Source: Morinoia aosen | Taxonomy: Eukaryota > Arthropoda > Malacostraca > Amphipoda > Talitridae | Length of the DNA: 64,000 bases | Assembly (NCBI GenBank): GCA_030386875.1 | Contig: CM059575.1 | Span: 19,802,293 to 19,866,292, forward strand | Direction of reading: 5' to 3' | The notes under the pieces: model-generated | Databases searched by the model: none | What the model was told of the DNA's origin: nothing | What the model saw: the letters and a program-made list of their open reading frames with translations, nothing else | Program-made: the position numbers and the translations under genes | Part shown: in pieces, positions 1 to 10,629 of the stretch | Numbering within the stretch: position 1 is the stretch's first letter | Layout: every line of letters starts with the position of its first letter

Positions 1-949
1 CAGAACTAGAAGATTTTGCACGTACAAAATGTTTTAAATTCGGCTTTACATATGCATGCCAAGTTTCATTCACCGAGCTTCCGTAGGGGCAAATTCTGTG
101 TTTATCGTCTCACTATCCCCTAGCTTAATAAACTTCCCGAATCGGCCAAAAGCTTCAGACACAATGTTATCATGAGTAGAGTAGTCACTGTTGTAAAAAT
201 TTTCCAGCGAGAGTTGCTCGATGAAACTGAGACGCGTAAAACATTGAACGCATCGAAGTAAAATTTCCTCTTTACGTTGCAGAATAAATTAACGAATAAA
301 TAAATAAATTAACTGTGGGGAGTAAGTTCAAGGTCGAGCGTATCTCGAAACTTCAGGGCCACCTCGACAGTGTACCTTTGGTCCAATGCATTTACGAAAG
401 ATGCAGCGAATGAATGCCAGGGTGCTCGCTTATAGCTCTTTCTCAATGTGATGTTTTTTCAGTTCATGATACTTCATCATGTAGCCCATCTGGTTGTTCC
501 TCTGGCGACAATTTATGAAATTGATATATGATTTGAATACACGTTTGCGTAAAATAAACGGTTTAAACTACGTTCTGAAGTGCGGTCTTCTAAATTGCTG
601 ATTTTAATGCCAGTAGCCCTCACTGTACGGAGTAGCCTGATCTTGACACGATTCTCTGTTCGTTCGAAGCGTATTAATACTTCACAGTACAGTGGTGCAC
701 TTGTGCTGTGCAGTTCACTGAAGACAGATAAACTCTCTTCCAACTGTCAGTGCAAAGCCATCAACGAAATGAACGGTTCTATAATTGTTGTACTTCCATA
801 GCTATCTAAATTCGGAGATTTTGACTGCGTTGCTCCGTTTTAAAAAGAAGCAGAAATGTGGCCCTGCCTTTTGCGGAATCGGTATTTACCTAAGTAGAAT
901 GGACATTACATTTAGATATTGCAATACTCCTACGGAGGGAGGGTCTGAT

Positions 950-1160
950 GTCCCTAGGAAGGACACAACTCCTAGCGAGCGATGCAATAGCATTTCTAGG
1001 TATTAGCGCTCCCAGAAGGAATAAGTTACGCATATCTCGAGCTGAAGGTTGTGCAGGCCTTCCTTCTAATGAGATGCATTCGGCTTTAGCATGTGACGGA
1101 CAATATTTTTCCAGTTCAGTTGTCTTTTTTTGAGCGCCTCTCCTATCTTGAAATCGTCTC
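950..1160 (+). repeat. Diverged copy of the ~360-bp retroposon family (R360)
   Basis: It resembles the 5' two thirds of the R360 family seen in the ClC-c introns: a CCTAGG...ACACAACT start, TATTAGCGCTCCCAG, TCTCGAGCTGAAGGTT, then GTTCAGTTGTC and GAGCGCCT. It is heavily mutated and its 3' end is lost at the junction with a LINE fragment. Confidence 0.5.
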
Positions 1161-1560
1161 TGTTGTGGTTGGAAAGCTTAATCTTTTTCACCCCTGTTTT
1201 GACAAGAGAAATAAAGAACTTGAAAAGACTCTTCAGAATAAAATCGCAAGCAAAACAAACTCACCATCACCAAGAACTATTAAAGGCAAAAAATAACCCA
1301 AAACGTACATGGGAAATCATTAGTGAGGTGGCTCAATGTTAAAATTCAGACCGGAAAAGTAATTCTCAAAATCCCGTGGATAAAGCCACTGAGTTCAACA
1401 TATACTTTTCAAAATTAGGTGCTCAAGTTTTCAATAAAGTAAGAAAAACCAATCCAAATCAACTCTCAGTTGAAAATTCGTGCCCTACTGCGCTTTCAAA
1501 GTCGTTTAAAGTCGTTTTCTTGCCGTTTTCGACGAGCTCTATTTAGACGCATAAAATATT
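1130..1560 (+). pseudogene. Non-LTR retrotransposon ORF2 fragment (endonuclease-RT linker)
   Basis: In one frame, across a single stop at about 1340, the translation reads NNPKRTWEIISEV and then DKATEFNIYFSKLGAQVFNKV. This pattern (a lysine-rich stretch, NNxKxTWxII, then FNxYFSxLG) is typical of the region between endonuclease and reverse transcriptase in Jockey/CR1-type LINEs. No RT catalytic motif is included, so this is a dead fragment. Confidence 0.55.
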
Positions 1561-1564
1561 GTAA

Positions 1565-2250
1565 AAAGATATTGTAATCGTAAATTTTGTGTATATCGTA
1601 TTGCGACCGTAAATAATAATCAAATAGTATATAACAGCTAATTCCACATTCAATATAAACTCACGCAGTCATCGGCAGCCGTTAAAATACAATAATTTTA
1701 TTTTCTCTCAGTAGACTAGCAAGAACAAGTTAGTGATCGACATTGACCAATACGCGATTTTCGACGAGTGATATGTAACACGGCCACTAACACCCTATAT
1801 TTTATAAGTAAAAAATATCTCAAGAATGTCTGTGCTATTTTTAAAACTGGAACGGCTGTTGGAACCCGCTGTTGGTACAGTGGGCCTTAATTACAACTAA
1901 AACATTGCAAGGCCTACTTTAAGTCGTACGGAAGCAAGAGAAGCCCGTTATTAGCCTTGATCAAGCAGTATATATATAATGAAGCCCAAAAAGGCTATAA
2001 CGAGACTCGTTCAAGCAATGGAAAAGCCAAAAAAGGTCATGAATAGCCTCGTTCAAGTACGAGTAGTAGAGAAGCCCACAATGGCCGTAGTTTCGAATCA
2101 GCATTAGCCGTTGCGATGCCAAAATAAGTGACGTGGCGACCTGAAAAGGGCTAATTTACTGCTTGAAAACGACTAATCTCTTGGCTTATAACTGCCTGAA
2201 AACGCTTTGAAAAAGGCTCAGAATTTCAATTGGGAATGATCCTTCTCATG
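1565..2250. other. Unassigned AT-rich DNA
   Basis: No gene is supported. Around 1975-2110 short motifs recur (GAAGCCCA, AAAAAGG, CTCGTTCAAG), suggesting a decayed local repeat. Nothing else is recognised. Confidence 0.4.
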
Positions 2251-3036
2251 TTTTTAACTCTGGTGAACTCTTTAATGCCATAGTTAGAACAACAACAACC
2301 TCCGGTGAACTTTTTTGTGTCAATTTTAGTAGCATAGGAAATATAATTTTTGTGTCATTGTAAAAAATTCCATTCTATCCGAACCGGTTATTTGGCTTAC
2401 TAATTGATACGAAACAATGTAAAATTGCCTCCAATGTCAACCTCACAGTCTAAGATGCAGTCTTTTGATCTACCCGTTTTACTTTCAACCTTAATCCCTC
2501 TTTTCACTAGTTCCTATGTTTTTAAGCTTTAATTTCATTATGGGAGTGCACTAACGAAAGTGTTTTCAACAATGCATCACATGGATAATATTTTCTTGAT
2601 CACGTGTAACAAAATCCATTGTCAAACCAGACCAACGCAACGAAGGAAACGCATTTTTCCGTGCTTTTCTCCCAACCATTTGTTTCAACAATAATTATTG
2701 CATGCATGAGTATTACGATCCTCATGTGTGAAAATCAAGTCAGAGTCTAAATTTCAAGATATTTGAAAAAATTTTTCGCTCATATTAAAACATTTGAAAA
2801 TGTGACGTAATTCATTTTATGTAACAACTTTTCAGAACTTTTCCATCTTTATTTTTTACTTCCTTATTTTTCTCATACAATGTTCTTGTTGATGTATTTC
2901 ACTTTCTTACGACCGTGAGTGTATTATGGTATTTGACTTTTCATACTATTTCAGCTGTGCTGCAAATTTTACGGTTACCATTGTACAACAATCCTCATGT
3001 CTAACTCCAGTGAAACTCATGTCTAACTCCAGTGTG

Positions 3037-3325
3037 CTCGCGATAGCCATGTGCTAGAGCTAGGTTCTGCCGCCGTGCGGCAGAGACCCGGGTTCGAAAC
3101 TCGGCGCTGGCGGTGGCGATTTTCTCTGTTGGGTATAGGAGAAAAATTCCAAGCACAATACCCCACTCTACCCAGGTGTCTGAAATGGGTACCGGTCTTG
3201 ACCGGGGGAAAGCGTCATGGCGTCCTGGCGTTAGTTATAAGGTATTTGAAAATCCAATGTACAAGGTGATATGTATCAGGCTTGATTGGAAATAAAGCAT
3301 CCGTAGATGCCTTCATTATTATTTT
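3037..3325 (+). mobile_element. tRNA-derived SINE, copy 1
   Basis: The head resembles a tRNA gene, with an A-box-like GTGCTAGAGC and a B-box-like GGGTTCGAAACTC about 40 bp later. A body with TCTGTTGGGTATAGGAG and CCGGGGGAAAGCGTCATGG follows, and the 3' end is ATGCCTTCATTATTATT. A second copy at 10322-10625 is almost the same over about 280 bp. Probably Pol III transcribed when active. Confidence 0.75.
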
Positions 3326-3518
3326 GTGCCAGTATCATCAGCGTAGTTAGTACATATTATAAATTTGTCTTATGGCAAAACATTTTATTCCCTTCGAGCT
3401 CATTATTTAATTTGGCATACTAGTCGATACATAAGAACGAAAAAAAAATTGTCCTGAATGTCGACCTCATATATAGTCTTAGGCGCAAAATAATTTAAAT
3501 TTGCGCAATTTATTCTTA

Positions 3519-4182
3519 AAGCAGCGTTCACACGATCAATTTGTACTGACAGTATTTTTAATGACAGTATCGGATATTGACAGTATCGGATATTGACAGT
3601 ATCGGATATTGACAGTATCGAGTTCGCACGATCAATAATTTTCTGTCAATATTTCCATCAGTAGTTGCTCGGACTCCCTAGGAATTGGTTGGTGTTGTGC
3701 TGAAATGAGGGACAAAAAAAAGTTTTCGTTGCGCTAATTATTTTGCTACAGAAAAAGAGACGAAATCAGAAGACATGGGCGAAGGAGTGGATTTTGAAAC
3801 GCAATATGTACACTCATGTGAATTCATTGAATTACATAAGGGTAACGGAACTGGAAGACTTATATAACTACAGTACTTCCGAATGAACGATGACATTATA
3901 CTCGTAAGCTTCTGGATATTTTGAAAGCATTGATAACCAAAGAAGATTCCACAATGAGAAAATGAGGAAGCCTGTACTGACAGAAATATTGTTGTTGCGT
4001 TCAAACGATCAATATAGTACTTTCCATCAATCCAAGAATGCTCAAATATTGATGAGATTTCTGAGCACTTTTGATAGTATCAATATTTTCATCAGTCCAT
4101 CAGTACGCCGTTCACACGATCAATATATTGACACTATTAGTAACTATTGTCAGTAATATTGATCGTGTGAGCGCTGCTTTAC
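3519..4182 (+). mobile_element. Non-autonomous PIF/Harbinger-like element with transposase remnant
   Basis: Inverted ends AGCAGCGTTCACACGATCAA at 3521 and its reverse near 4160-4180 flank the element, with TTA at both edges, as expected for PIF/Harbinger. Inside, a short frame near 3776-3860 reads WAKEWILKRNMYTHVNSLNY, and a shifted one near 3910-3960 reads LDILKALITKEDSTMRK, resembling the N-terminus of Harbinger transposases. Stops and frameshifts break it and the catalytic part is absent. The terminal motif is repeated several times inside, and a 16-bp unit (TGACAGTATCGGATAT) is tandem at 3562-3620. Confidence 0.6.
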
Positions 4183-4681
4183 AGCTAGTATTGTATAACA
4201 ATCATTTTCATTTATTTGACTTCGGTGAACTCTTTTGTGCCAGTACTATTAGCGTAAGCAAAAAATATCATAAATTTTTGTTATGGTGAATATTATATTC
4301 TCACCGAACATTTGGCATACTAGTTGATGCGTTAGAGTGAGAAATTGTCCCAAGTCCCGAATGTCGACCTCATATAGTTCTGGTCGTAAAATATATCAAA
4401 TCTGCCCATTTTACTTTTAACATCAATCCTTCATGCTCGTATCACTAGTTCGTGTGTCCGTGGGCTCATATTTCAATATAATTACGCACCAACGATAGGG
4501 TTTTCAGCAAGGCGTCACATAGGTTATGTTTTCTTAGTCTCTTGAATTCAAATGTGTTACCAAAATCAGACTACCGCAACGAAGGAAACGTATTTTTTTC
4601 GTGCTTTTCTCCGAATCCTTTGTTTCGACTATTAACATGGGCATTACGATAACCATGTATGAATAGCAATAAAGAGCTCTA

Positions 4682-5444
4682 CGAGGCCTGTCGAAAAAGT
4701 ATCCGACCTTAATTTTTCCCGCGCAAAGTAGTGATTCTAAGGCGGCGCCACTGTGCACGGTGGAAGGAGGAATCTTAATGCGCATGCTTGACTTTTTTCA
4801 CCGCATTCACTTGGGCCAGTCACTGGCTGGTGGTCGCCAAGTAAGGTGCTGTTCTAAGTGTTTGTCGGATTTAGTTTTCTTGCAAGATGACTGAACGAAT
4901 TGAGCAAAGACACTGCATCAAATTTTGTCAAAAGCTTGGTGATTCATCACGAATACGCACCGGAAGGACAAACAGTGACAAAGGAGTACTATCAGGATGT
5001 TCTCCGGCGACTTCGTGATGCAGTTCGGCGCAGACCAGACATGTGGACTGCGAACAACTGGCACTTGCATCACGACAACGCGCCCGCACATTCATCCCAT
5101 TTGATCCGCAATTTCTTGGCCAAACATGGAATTACGACCGTTCGCCAACCTCCCTACTCTCCAGACCTGGCTCCTTGCGACTTCTGGTTGTTTCCAAAAT
5201 TGAAGACACCACTGAAAGGATCCCGTTTTGAGAGTAGAGAAGAGATAATGCGGAACGCGACGACAGAGCTGAACACCATTCCAAAAGAAGACTTCCAGAG
5301 GTGTTTCCGGCAGTGGAAGGATCGGTGGGCTAAGTGTGTGGAAGCACAAGGAGCCTACTTTGAAGGGGATTAGGGTCCCAACCCCGTCAGGTTGTTGAAG
5401 TATTTTTTCTGGCCAAAGGTCGGATACTTTTTCGACAGGGCTCG
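4682..5444 (+). mobile_element. Mariner element, deletion derivative (763 bp)
   Basis: Inverted ends CGAGGCCTGTCGAAAAAGTA (left) and their complement (right) are flanked by TA. The original ATG at 4887 is kept, but an internal deletion joins GGTGATTC to ATCACGAATACG, so the start is out of frame with the remaining transposase. The C-terminal catalytic part survives (HHDNAPAH, then [11 protein letters not shown], 34 residues between the two Asp: DD34D). The N-terminal DNA-binding region and first catalytic Asp are missing. It cannot make active transposase. Confidence 0.9.
4900..5373 (+). pseudogene. Mariner transposase C-terminal remnant
   Basis: An open frame of 157 codons covers the second and third catalytic Asp of a DD34D transposase and ends YFEGD, the usual mariner C-terminus. 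The first codons (MSKDTASNF) are an out-of-frame reading of the original 5' coding DNA. Full transposases are about 345 aa. It lacks 3 bases (one Lys codon) present in the copy at 53612-54295. Confidence 0.9.
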
Positions 5445-5749
5445 TATGTTAAGGTATTTGAATGCGTTTTTCACTTTAATTTCAGTACAAGTGCGCACTA
5501 GCGAAAGTGTTTTTCAACTAAGCGTCACGAGGACTGTGTTTTCTTACTTACTTATATTTAAATGAAATCAGATTACGCTACGAAAGGAACTCGTTTTTGT
5601 TGTGCTTTTCTATCAATCATTTTTTGTTTAGACATTTTACATAGGTATTACGATACCGATGTGTAATTATCAACTAAAGTTGTCAATGTTAAGATATTTC
5701 AAAAAACAGTGTTAAACATTTCATGTTTTAACTCTATTGGAAATATACT

Positions 5750-6780
5750 GTTTTTCTTTCTTCTCTGTAAATTACCCTCTCAACTGTCGCCATTAATTTA
5801 CGCAGTGATTTGTCGTGAGATAGTTCTGTGCGAAGGACACCGTTTAAAATCGAAGTAGCAAAAAAAAATTCAGGGACAGGCACCGCTCTGCTACAGACGT
5901 GCAATGACATACGGTAGCTGTCATGTGAGGAACGGGAATAACAGCTAACGATTTATACTCTAACATTATTGGATGAATCGCAGGGGAATTACAAAAAAAT
6001 TCAGTGAAACTCAAATACTAGATACGCAGTTACGCAGCTACAACTTTGAGCAATATTCGAATTTGAAGAATGATTTGGAGAATTGTCCTGCAAACAGTAA
6101 TTAAGAGAGATTTTGAAACTATTTCATTCAGCCTTCATAAATTCTTTAAAACACTAAGTTTACTTTTTCAGAATTCTCGATGATACTCATATTTTGTGGT
6201 TCCTATTATCAAGCAAAACGGCGAAGACAAGACGGAAAATTGATCTCTTCAGGAAAGGAAATTAATTTGGTAAACTTAGGGGTAAAAAAATCAATAACAG
6301 AAATCTCTAGTAAATACATGAAGGCTTAAATGTTTTGTACCGTGTCATAATCAGGTATAGAACAGATAAAACTCAAGAAGCGGAACTGCAGACCTGAAGA
6401 CCTCAAAAATGTCTGCAAAAGATGATTCTAAGAGTGCTATATATATAATGGCGCAACGGACTGTTTGCGGCAGCGTCGTCAATTTATCCTTGTAAATTCA
6501 GTGATGATGAGGGTTCTCAAGAAAAACATGTTCTCGAAGGCTACAAAAACAAAATGTAGGATTGCATACTCGAACCCCAGTCGGCAAGGGCTTCAGAAAA
6601 AAACAAAGGCTTGTCTCGATGTGGCAACAGAGCATGTTCTTTGAACCGACGCACAACCAGATAGAAAAAAAAGAAAGAAAAAAGAAAAAATGTGTATTTC
6701 CAAGTTGTCACATGAGATACATGCCAACATATTGGCTTTTAAAAGTTTATTAATATAGGGCATCCTAAAACAAATGTTCC
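5750..6780. other. Unassigned non-coding DNA
   Basis: AT-rich; no supported gene, and no recognisable transposon motif. Confidence 0.4.
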
Positions 6781-6782
6781 AC

Positions 6783-6990
6783 ACGAGGAGTACTAATTGA
6801 CAAACCATCCGAGGTGTACAAGTAGATAAGCCATACGAGGCATAATAATAGACTAACTATACGAGGTGTACTAATAGACAAGCTATCAGAGGTGTACAAA
6901 TAGATAGACCATACGAGGCAGATTAATAGACAAAATATACGAGGCGTACTAATAGACAAACCATACGTGGCGTGCCAATAGTCTATCTCT
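6783..6990. repeat. 26-bp minisatellite, about 8 diverged copies
   Basis: The unit is close to ACGAGGTGTACTAATAGACA plus AACCAT. Eight units can be stepped off. Antisense reading gives a repetitive peptide every 26 residues only because three units equal 78 bp; it is not a gene. Confidence 0.8.
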
Positions 6991-9900
6991 GTCAAGGGTA
7001 GTTGAATGAGAAATGAAAAATATGCCCTAAAAATATGCAAAGCCCTATCACCACCAAAAACATATTTCATATCTTCTCGATATTCACCACATCATGCGGA
7101 CATGGGTACATGGGATAAAATAGAGATACAGTGTAAGCCGGTTACCACTCATGTTTGACAAATATCTACAAAATATTGGTAGAGATGGGTAAACAAATAT
7201 ATACTCAATATCAAAATTCATAGCTTGTACAACATACGGACAGAAAGATAATTTTACTACTATTCATATGCTCAAATTGCACTTTATTTCATTAATTATA
7301 CTTGACATTAATCCGATTCACAGAAACGCCCTCTGGGGAAGTGCTAGATCTATTTTTGAATCATTTCGCTAGTGCAATAAACTTTATTAACCGGATGGTT
7401 TTTGCGTAAAGAAATGAAATAGAAACATGTATATCTATATATGTAGATACATATATATAACTACACGCGTACACACACATATTAATATATATATATATAC
7501 TTATTGAAAATGAAATATTAGAAAATAAATACATGTATAAAATAAAAGATAAAAGCAACCCACCATCTACTACTCAGAAAATGACAGTTGAGCTCACTGT
7601 AATCCTAAGAAATTTTTCGCAAAAAAAATAACTAAAAGGAAAAGAAGACTTCGAAAAACATAAAAATGAACTGGTTTTTAGTTTCTTCACAGAAATTTTT
7701 AAAGAAAAATCAGGTTATAGTCAAGAAGCAACACAACTCTTCAGCATTATACGGACATGTGTACGTGGGATAAAATGGAGTAACATTGAGGCCGGATATC
7801 ACATCTGAGTGGAGAATATTCACAAAATTTGGCACATATAGGTAGATTAGGCTTTGATCCAAAGTGATAATTTTAATTACAGAAATTTAGAGTTTTTTTC
7901 GATTTAAAAGTTCAGTGCTAGTGTACGCTGAACGCACGAAAAAGAAATAAAAAATAAAAACACTAAATGCAATGCTTAAATTACCCCCTTCCCCCAGCTC
8001 AGCCGAAAATCGATTGAAAACATCTTCGAGAATGATTTTGAAATAGCGAGACAACGTTAGCCAAAATTAAATTCATTATAAACTTTGCACAACCCTCACA
8101 TCTATAAACCTGTTTATTGGTGTACACACAAAATGTATTTCATGGTATATTTGTCATACGGACGTTAAATATTAATACAGAAAAGAGAAATAAATAACAA
8201 AATAAAGATGAGGAAATACTAATAATTATGAAAAGAACGTTCGTTCTGCTGCATTGAACTGACAGCTGTGGTGCTCATTGTTGTCGACAGAAATAAGTAA
8301 GATGAATATACGAATCGCTTAGCCAATCGCTGTATCAGATTTTCTCTACAGCGTAGATGCGTGTCCAGCCGCATGTAAAAACATATCTATTTATACGTCT
8401 GATTTAAGCTACATAGTAATTTCAAATGAGTTCCCGAAGTCAAAATTTAATAATGCCTATAATTGTGATGAAATGGTATGATGCATTTATTTACAAAGTA
8501 TTAAACCACTTTTTATTTAGTCTCTACGAGAACGATGTTTATGCAGTGAATGAACAGTAGAACAGGCTTTCTAGAAATTGAAATAAATCAAGGCACCGGG
8601 TTTTGAGATCCACGAACAGCAGCCCTGCAATCTTCAGTTTTACATTGAATAATACTTTAATATTTTTCCCTAAAATGCATCTATTTATTTGATTAAATCT
8701 TTGTCCTTCCTCTTCCACTAGCATTGCCTCAAATCGATCTCTGTGAGTGGAACGTGGCTTTTAACTTAAAGCGCATCGTACTATGAGCCAAACTGTGCGA
8801 TGTGACAAATTTACTGTTCATGACGCGACCAGCGCGATTTCTTTGACATTACGAATATGCCGTCTTTGACACGACGATCTTACCACCTACGGTAAGTTTC
8901 TTCTATAACGAACGCACAATCTATGTCACGAGGAATGTTACACCTCGGCAATAAAAGGACCAACTATGACAGTGAGTATTCTCTGCAACACGACAGGCGT
9001 GTCATGTCTCGTGCACGCCACGGCAGGCAGGACTTGCCCGTGAAATTGTCTCTCTGAAGTGGCCACGCAAAGCCACCTTTCAAGGAGACGGAACATTGGC
9101 GGAATCTCTAACTTTTTTAGGTATCGTGCACTTGGCAAAGCTGCGTCTTATTATAGCCACGCATCGCCGCCGCTGACCAGCGCCCTCATGTGTTCGTGTC
9201 ACTCACTACCCTACTTTGTCCCTTTATCTTTAGTTATTTCTAGCATTCCTTAATCGTGCAACCATCTCACAACTTTTTCCCTCATCCATATAGAAATTCT
9301 GTTTTTCTCTTCTGCTGAACTTCTATCTTTATCTAACTTTAATTTTACTTTATGTGTGTGTACACATACAATGTGATAATATACACATTGTATATTAATC
9401 CTTGCATAACTTTCTCGTGTGAATTTTTTACAATCAAACACCACGTTTAAATAAACACTTTTGACATTAGTGTGACAGTGTGTCGGTATCATTACTAAAT
9501 TCGTTCATATTTTCCATTGGTAGAATTAATCTTTCCCAAACTACACCATCACCCAAACTAATTTCCGCTATTTTTCTCTATATTTTCCTATCGTAAAGAA
9601 CATCATACCCATTCAAATTGGTCACAACTATTTTTCAGACGGCGCGAGCAGTGCATATCTAATTCCTGATTCTAATTATCGAGTTAAGTCGGAGAATTCA
9701 AGACGAGCAGTGAAGAAAGACAGTGATTGATGCCAAACTTCATCAGACATTCGTCAGGAGTAGGGCACTTGAGCAACCTGTTTTGTAATACGTATACAAA
9801 CTCAGAGATGAAGCAAGTGCTGAGCGTTAATCAATTCTTCAGTATTTATTCTCAGTCTCTTTGAACTCACTAATTTAAAGTATCAACTTTGGTGAGATGA

Positions 9901-10320
9901 ACTTTGATTGTTTGTTTATTAAATAAATGCTCAATTGGACTTTAGAACAACTCACCGAGTATGGCTTACACACAAAAGTAGCGCTCTTTCGCTTTTCCTT
10001 TTATCTTCATCCACCCTCTGCTGTAGAAGTCTACTAAGTATGTTCAATCATGTGTATATTAGCATGGATAATAAAATTTTCGGAAACAAGGTTTCCCCAG
10101 AGGCACTTACGTAATCATTTGATTACAGTAACATTTTAGTAAGAACCATTTACGGTGTGTTTTGAATATTTTGTCTCAATTTTTGATGAAAGTTTTACAG
10201 TAACAAAATTTTTATTTTAACTACGTCATATGTAAGCCTCAACTCCCATACAATGTGTGTTGGACATAGTAGGAATTTTCTTGGCGTTCACAGCCGTAAA
10301 AACAGGCTATCTTCATGAGG
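6990..10320. other. AT-rich non-coding stretch
   Basis: No gene is supported. A ~100-bp segment with CGGACATG, GGGATAAAAT and AAGCCGG/AGGCCGG is present at 7090-7195 and again, diverged, at 7748-7850. A TA microsatellite lies at 7480-7500 and a small hairpin (TACAATGTG/CACATTGTA) at 9367-9395. Confidence 0.45.
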
Positions 10321-10321
10321 A

Positions 10322-10625
10322 AACCGCCATAGCCATGTGGCTAGAGGGTTCTGCCGCCGTGCGGGAGACCCGGGATCGAATCTCGGCGCTGGCAGTGGCA
10401 ATTTTCTCTGTTGGGTATAGGAGAAAAATTCCAAGCACAATACCCCACTCTACCCAGGTGTCTGAAATGGGTACCGGTCTCGACCGGGGGAAAGCGTCAT
10501 GGCGTCCTGGCGTTAGTCATAAGGCATTTAAAATCCAATGTACAAGGTGATATGTAACAGGCTTGATTGGAAGTAAAGCATCCGTAGATGCCTTCATTAT
10601 TATTATTCATTTTTATTATTATTAT
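10322..10625 (+). mobile_element. tRNA-derived SINE, copy 2
   Basis: A clean copy of the SINE at 3037. The head reads CCATGTGGCTAGAGGGTTCT (A-box region) and GGGATCGAATCTC (B-box region), followed by the same body and an (ATT)n tail. The extra bases in copy 1 are around the A box. Confidence 0.8.
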
Positions 10626-10629
10626 TAAT

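Larger units (their letters stand above)
2260..5720 (+). repeat. Diverged tandem repeat of ~0.7 kb units, interrupted by TEs
   Basis: The same ordered landmarks recur: a GGTGAACT...TTTTGTGCCAGT block, TTTGGCATACTAGT plus GATGCG/GATACATAAG, a TGTCGACCTCA block, CGCACTAACGAAAGTGTTTTCAAC, and CAACGAAGGAAACG followed by TTTTCGTGCTTTTCTC. Copies start near 2260, 2950 and 4182, with a last partial copy at 5460-5720. A SINE and a Harbinger element are inserted in the second copy and a mariner in the third. Copies are well diverged. Confidence 0.6.

Noticed and set aside
3050..3130. Possible true tRNA gene
   Set aside because: A and B box-like words are present, but no proper cloverleaf, and the flanking SINE body is shared with the copy at 10.3 kb.
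6765..7070. 101-codon minus-strand frame with a repetitive peptide
   Set aside because: It is the antisense reading of the 26-bp minisatellite; periodicity is explained by three units equalling 78 bp.
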